NCBI RefSeq assembly: GCF_002086275.1
Contig: NZ_MVHT01000055.1
Coordinates: forward strand, 1 to 43,926
Direction of reading: 5' to 3'
Origin: Mycobacterium intermedium
GTDB taxonomy: Bacteria; Actinomycetota; Actinomycetes; Mycobacteriales; Mycobacteriaceae
DNA: 43,926 bases
Positions 40,047 through 43,926 of this stretch are shown here, piece by piece. How positions within the stretch are numbered: position 1 is the stretch's first letter; each line of letters starts with the position of its first letter. A program made the position numbers and the translations under genes. The notes under the pieces are model-generated. The model searched no databases. It was not told the DNA's origin and saw only the letters and a program-made list of their open reading frames with translations.

Positions 40047-42653
40047 TCACCCATCGAACTGCTGCACCAGTTTCGCCAATTCGGCGCGACTGCACAGTCC
40101 GGCCTTGAAGGTAGCGCGGTAGATGTGTCCTTCTACCGTGCGGACGGACAGCGATAACGCCTCACCGATCTCCCGGTTGGTCAGTCCCTTGGCCACCAAC
40201 AATGCAATCTCGCGCTGCCGGTGGCTGAACGGATAGGCGAATCGGGCGCCTGCGAGTGCCAGACTGGTCGCGCCACCACACTGCTTGGCCAGGCTCTCGG
40301 CGCGAGCACCGGCGCTCAAGGCGCTGCCACGACGATCGGCCAGTCGATAAGCCGACGAGGCATGGGCGGCGGCATCGGCAGCCGCAAGCAGATCACCCAT
40401 CGTCTCGAAGTCGGCGGACACGGCTTCGAGTTCGGTGGCGGCGTCGTCGGCGAGCGCTTTGGCGTACCGGGCCGCGATCGGCGCGCGCGGCCCTTCGACC
40501 AGGGTGGCCAACTCCGCGAGGCGCTCCCCAACGGTGGTGTCGCAGAACTGGACCGAGGTCTGCAGGCATAGGACTTCGCTCGCGAGCATGCCGTGCGCAC
40601 GGGCGAATGATGCGGCCTGCGCGGCGATCTCACGCGCACGCTCGGCCTGACCCTGCGCGGCGGCAACCCAGGCTTGTGCGAGCAGGTAGATGATCTCGAT
40701 ATACAGCAGGTGGGGACGACGGACTTCGGCCGCCGTTTCCAGCGAGCGCACAGCCTCATCGATGTTCCCCGATCGCGCCAGAGCCGCGGTGTAGTGCGAC
40801 TGGTACCGATACGTGTGGCCCATGATCAGCCCGAATTGCCCCAGATCAAGCTGGCCGGGATGCAGACGCTGCCGAGCCGTCATGAGATCGCCGGCGGCCA
40901 ACGCCACCGCCCCCAGGTTGGCGGAGCAGAACCTGCGTGCGATCGGCGCCATCTCGGCAGACCGGCGGTAGGCCTGTTCTGCCACCTCGGTGGCCTCGGC
41001 GAGGTCGCCCGCGAGCACCAGCACGTGGGTGTGCAGCTTGGCGAGGTTGGCGATGTTGAACGCGTCGGGTACGTCGTCCAGCATTTCCCAGCACCGCGCC
41101 GCCTCCCTGCACGCCTGGCTTAACTGGCCGCGCTCGCCATGGGCGAACGTCCGCATGCCGAGGCAGACGACGGCACCGTAGTTGTCCAGTTCGCCGGGAT
41201 CGGCGCGGGTCAACGCCTCGAGTGCGCCGGTCGGGTTCGCGGTGAAGCCGAGATGCAGCCCGAGCAGCGTATTGAGTTGGTGTACGCGGACTCCCGTCGA
41301 ACCCTGCAATGCCTGCTCGACCAGGCGGAGAACTTCATCCGGCTCGGCGAACCCGAACAGCAGATTCATCGCCATCAGGCTGAAATCGTCGAGGAAGTCA
41401 TTGCCGCGCAGCTCGACGGGCTGGATGCGGCTCAGTTCGGCTACGGCATCGCCCTTTTGGCCAAGCAGAAACAGGGAGTAGGCGTGCCGGAGTTTCGCCC
41501 CGATGCCCCCGCCGGCGTCGACCGCGGCGCGCAAGCAGCGTTCGGCGAACTCGACGTCGAGCTGGGCAAGCGCGCCCTCCGCGGCGTTCACCAAGATTTC
41601 GACGTTCGGCGGCAGATCCGACTCCAGCCAGAGCCAGCCGAGCTGCACGGGATCGACCGGGGCCATGTTGTGCGGGCTGGCCATCGCCTCGGCGAGGCGA
41701 CCGCGCAGCCGACTTCGCCGCAGCTCGCCGCACTGGGCCAGCCGAATAGCGGAATACAGCGGATGAGCCACCCGGATAACGTCCGGCGTTGCTTCGTCTG
41801 CGCAGATCAGTCCAAGGCGCTCGGCTTCAGCGGACGCTTCGGGGTCGGTGAACGAATTGAGCAAGGACCGGTTGATCGATCCGGCGACGGCTATCAGATC
41901 GAGGACCGCCTCAATCGACTCGTCGAGAACACCGAATTGCATTTCCACCAGGTCTCGCATGGCGGGCGAAACCGTCGGCGCCGCATGCAAACTCCACACG
42001 CCGTCGCGCTCGACCAGGTTTCCCATTGCGCGTTCGTGATCGATCACCTGCGTCAGATACGCGGCGTTGCCGCGGGTCAAATCCCACAATTGCTCGGCAC
42101 TAGCGCCGCTTACCTCACCGGACAGTGCGCCTCGGATCACGTCCACGCTCGCGGATTGCGACAGTGGCGACAAGTCGATCCGGCGCAGGATCCCTTCCTT
42201 CCACGGGTTCATCACCGAATCGGGCGCGCGGGCGTTGCCCCGCACGGTGACAAGCACTTTGACGTTGGAACATTGCAGAAGGCTGTACACGACGAAGGCT
42301 GACAAATTGTCCAGCAGGTGCGCGTCGTCGATGCTGACCAGTACCCGGTCCGCGGCGCCGACGTCAGTCATCGCCGCGACCACCCGGCGGGCGGCGGCGT
42401 GCGGATCGTCCCGTTTCCGGCATGACCACTTGGTGAAGGCGCCCAATGGGATCGGCTGCGCGGAGGCACTTGCCACGACCCGATGGACGACCCACCCCAG
42501 GTTTTCGGCTGCGTCGGCCGCTTCCTCGGCAAGCCTGGTTTTGCCCACCCCCGCATCGCCGACCAGCAACACGCCGCGACAGTCTTCTGCGGCCAGCGCA
42601 TCGGCGATCGCCCGAAGTTCGGTGCCCCGACCGACTATGGGACGGCTGACCAT
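40047..42653 (-). CDS. LAL-type LuxR-family ATPase regulator 2
   Basis: About 868 residues. The N-terminal ATPase has VGRGTELRAIADAL, Walker A GDAGVGKT (about 32-39) and Walker B VLVSIDDAHLLDNL. The middle is a long helical repeat region. The C-terminus has a LuxR/GerE helix-turn-helix with FSHRQREIALLVAKGLTNRE and SVRTVEGHIYRATFKAGL. It is only distantly related to regulator 1 in this window. ATG 42653 (MVSRPIVGRG) is chosen over TTG 42710, since the motif sits where relatives start. It is divergent from a PE_PGRS gene across a 228-base region with several repeats, so it probably controls itself and perhaps that gene. Ligand unknown. Confidence 0.84.
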   Translation of the reverse strand: MVSRPIVGRGTELRAIADALAAEDCRGVLLVGDAGVGKTRLAEEAADAAENLGWVVHRVVASASAQPIPLGAFTKWSCRKRDDPHAAARRVVAAMTDVGAADRVLVSIDDAHLLDNLSAFVVYSLLQCSNVKVLVTVRGNARAPDSVMNPWKEGILRRIDLSPLSQSASVDVIRGALSGEVSGASAEQLWDLTRGNAAYLTQVIDHERAMGNLVERDGVWSLHAAPTVSPAMRDLVEMQFGVLDESIEAVLDLIAVAGSINRSLLNSFTDPEASAEAERLGLICADEATPDVIRVAHPLYSAIRLAQCGELRRSRLRGRLAEAMASPHNMAPVDPVQLGWLWLESDLPPNVEILVNAAEGALAQLDVEFAERCLRAAVDAGGGIGAKLRHAYSLFLLGQKGDAVAELSRIQPVELRGNDFLDDFSLMAMNLLFGFAEPDEVLRLVEQALQGSTGVRVHQLNTLLGLHLGFTANPTGALEALTRADPGELDNYGAVVCLGMRTFAHGERGQLSQACREAARCWEMLDDVPDAFNIANLAKLHTHVLVLAGDLAEATEVAEQAYRRSAEMAPIARRFCSANLGAVALAAGDLMTARQRLHPGQLDLGQFGLIMGHTYRYQSHYTAALARSGNIDEAVRSLETAAEVRRPHLLYIEIIYLLAQAWVAAAQGQAERAREIAAQAASFARAHGMLASEVLCLQTSVQFCDTTVGERLAELATLVEGPRAPIAARYAKALADDAATELEAVSADFETMGDLLAAADAAAHASSAYRLADRRGSALSAGARAESLAKQCGGATSLALAGARFAYPFSHRQREIALLVAKGLTNREIGEALSLSVRTVEGHIYRATFKAGLCSRAELAKLVQQFDG

Positions 42654-42698
42654 CACACGACGAATGTAGTTGCCAATTCCCACATTTGCGCGATTTTG

Positions 42699-42709
42699 TG
42701 AAGCATTCA
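42699..42709. promoter_or_regulatory. Inverted repeat in regulator 2/PE_PGRS intergenic region
   Basis: TGAA-GCA-TTCA at the core of a longer imperfect AT-rich palindrome (about 42693-42715), about 45-60 bases upstream of the regulator start. It is the most AT-rich patch in the surrounding region. Candidate operator or promoter element. Confidence 0.3.
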
Positions 42710-42743
42710 AAACATTGTGTCGAGCGCCGACGCCGAGCCGAAA

Positions 42744-42792
42744 TGAGGTAGTCGCCGGTGCGTCGAGGGGTCGGGGTGAGGTAGTCGACTAC
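42744..42792. promoter_or_regulatory. Paired direct repeat and palindrome before PE_PGRS
   Basis: TGAGGTAGTCG occurs at 42744-42754 and again at 42777-42787, 33 bases apart (about three helical turns). The second copy is part of the perfect 12-base palindrome GTAGTCGACTAC (42781-42792). The array lies 90-140 bases before the PE_PGRS ATG. Two copies on the same face of the helix fit binding by an oligomeric LuxR-type protein such as regulator 2. Confidence 0.4.
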
Positions 42793-42881
42793 GGGGCTCG
42801 CCACACCTCCGGGGACCGACGATTCGCGACGGTCAGAAGTTTCGTCATGAGGTCGTGCTGGCCTCGTCGTTGGAGGCCGGT

Positions 42882-43926
42882 ATGTCGTCTTTCGTGGTCG
42901 CAAGTCCCGAGATCCTTGCAAACGCGGCAACGGAACTCGCCGGGATCCAGCGGGCGGTGGAGGCTGCCGGTGCGGCGGCGTCCGGCGCGACGACACAGGT
43001 TCTGCCCGCGGCGGCCGACGAGGTCTCGATCACGATCTCGAGGTTGTTCGGCGACTATGCCGGGGCCTATCAAGCGATCAGCGCCCAAGCCGCGGCGTTT
43101 CACCGCGACTTCGTCGCGCAATTGAACGCCGCCGCAGCTGCATACGCCGACACCGAAGCCATCGTGGTCGCCGCGCTCAACGACCGCAGCGAGAAGCTGC
43201 TGGGGCGCCCGATGATCGGGAACGGAGCTGACGGGACCGCCGAACACCCCGACGGCGGGCCCGGTGGGCTGCTTTACGGCAATGGCGGCAAGGGCTACTC
43301 CCAGGACAACTCCCCTAACGCGGCAGGCAAGCGCGGGGGCAGCGGCGGAGCCGCCGGGTTGATCGGCAACGGCGGCGCCGGCGGGTCCGGCGGTAGCGGT
43401 GCGCCCGGCGGGAACGGCGGAGCCGGCGGATGGTTATTCGGCCGGGGCGGTTCCGGAGGAGACGGCGGCACCGGCGGTAACGGCGGCCACGGCGGAGCTG
43501 CGGGGTTGTTCGGCACCGGCGGCGCGGGGGGCGCCGGTGACGGCTTCGGGGCAGGCGGTGAGGGCGGCCACGGCGGGTTCCTGTACGGCGACGGCGGAAA
43601 CGGTGGCAACGGCGGCAACCGCGGCAACGGCGGCGACGGCGGGGTGAGCGGCTGGCTGTTCGGCAACGGCGGTCACGGCGGAGCCGGGGGCACGTTCGGT
43701 GCCGGAGGCGCGGGCGGCGACGCGGGGCTGCTGGCCGGCAATGGCGGAGCCGGCGGGGCTGGCGGCGACGGCGGCAGCCCTGGCCAATCCGGCGCGGACG
43801 GTGGGCGCGGCGGCAACGGCGGCCTGCTGATAGGTCACGGCGGTGCGGGCGGAGCCGGTGGCCACGGCGCGGCCGGCAGCGCAGCCACCGATGCGCTAGC
43901 CGCCGGCGCGGCCGGCGGGCCAGGAC
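42882..43926 (+). CDS. PE_PGRS protein, 3' end outside the window
   Basis: At least 348 codons, still open at the window end. Residues 1-95 form an intact PE domain (MSSFVVASPEILANAATELA, then FGDYAGAYQAISAQAAAFH). The linker LLGRPMIGNGADGT leads to a Gly-Ala/Asn-rich PGRS region made of GGxGG and GNGG units with interspersed LFG, LIG and LYG tetrads. GGAGG (42872-42876) lies 5 bases before ATG 42882. PE_PGRS proteins are exported by type VII (ESX-5) secretion to the cell surface or beyond and are restricted to slow growers and close relatives. No PPE partner is visible. Divergent from the LuxR-type regulator 2 gene. Confidence 0.92.
   Translation, partial: MSSFVVASPEILANAATELAGIQRAVEAAGAAASGATTQVLPAAADEVSITISRLFGDYAGAYQAISAQAAAFHRDFVAQLNAAAAAYADTEAIVVAALNDRSEKLLGRPMIGNGADGTAEHPDGGPGGLLYGNGGKGYSQDNSPNAAGKRGGSGGAAGLIGNGGAGGSGGSGAPGGNGGAGGWLFGRGGSGGDGGTGGNGGHGGAAGLFGTGGAGGAGDGFGAGGEGGHGGFLYGDGGNGGNGGNRGNGGDGGVSGWLFGNGGHGGAGGTFGAGGAGGDAGLLAGNGGAGGAGGDGGSPGQSGADGGRGGNGGLLIGHGGAGGAGGHGAAGSAATDALAAGAAGGPG
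43213..43926 (+). repeat. PGRS repeat region
   Basis: GGCGGN-type GC-rich triplet repeats encode Gly-Gly-Ala and Gly-Asn-Gly-Gly units. The pattern is irregular with no exact long unit. The sequence continues beyond the window edge. Confidence 0.85.

Noticed and set aside
43295..43865. Minus-strand Pro/Ala-rich frames opposite the PE_PGRS gene
   Set aside because: Antisense of Gly-rich codons gives Pro/Ala-rich shadows with no starts of quality.
43213..43926. CRISPR-like short repeats
   Set aside because: These are irregular GGCGGN codon repeats of a PGRS region in frame with a PE domain, not equal repeats with unique spacers.

Overview
This window comes from a slow-growing, non-tuberculosis Mycobacterium. 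The base composition is high-GC. Many genes start with GTG. Several genes have a TANNNT box 6-8 bases before the start codon, which is the mycobacterial leaderless pattern. The conserved core matches, from memory, the M. tuberculosis block lprE-Rv1251c-Rv1250-Rv1249c-kgd-Rv1245c-lpqZ-mdh-corA-sugCBA-lpqY-Rv1234-Rv1233c to Rv1230c-mrp-tatB-htrA-rseA-sigE-Rv1220c, read in reverse. The right edge carries a PE_PGRS gene, a family typical of slow growers. Compared with M. tuberculosis the block lacks vapBC33, PE_PGRS23, relBE and the lpqX cluster. It gains a malic enzyme gene, a second short-chain dehydrogenase, a SUFU-domain gene and two large LuxR-type ATPase regulators.

Layout. 1-4070 is an accessory, decaying segment. 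It holds a 3' gene remnant, a DUF6941-like gene, an intact ParA gene with a tandem ribbon-helix-helix partner, and a second ParA gene whose partner is frameshifted and truncated. 4073-11107 holds lprE, a large nuclease-helicase fusion, a fossil PGRS tail, a 14-helix MFS exporter and a conserved membrane protein. 11312-20016 is a central-carbon cluster: kgd, two tandem SDR genes, lpqZ, malic enzyme and mdh. 20182-30030 holds corA, then on the minus strand the operon Rv1234-like/lpqY/sugA/sugB/sugC/SUFU (trehalose recycling), followed by a LuxR-family regulator and a small DUF4242-like gene. 30220-35536 runs on the plus strand: a DUF4190 protein, an MgtE_N/CBS protein coupled to a DUF1003 protein, a secreted transglycosylase-like protein behind a CRP-like site, and mrp. 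35565-39021 on the minus strand is the envelope-stress and export group sigE-rseA-htrA-tatB. 39209-43926 holds an O-methyltransferase, a second LuxR-family regulator and the divergent PE_PGRS gene, which runs off the window.

The genes fall into three functional groups. One is TCA-cycle and anaplerotic metabolism around 2-oxoglutarate and malate. The second is cell-envelope upkeep: trehalose salvage, wall transglycosylase, HtrA/SigE/RseA and Tat export. The third is accessory regulation: partition-like cassettes, LAL regulators and PE_PGRS. The best candidates for something undescribed are the ParA plus single-chain double-RHH cassette at 814-1877 and the regulator/PE_PGRS divergent promoter near 42.7 kb. 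The SUFU protein coupled to the trehalose importer, and the iron-sulfur-type nuclease-helicase at 4761-8168, also deserve attention. No tRNA, rRNA, CRISPR array or intact insertion sequence was seen.
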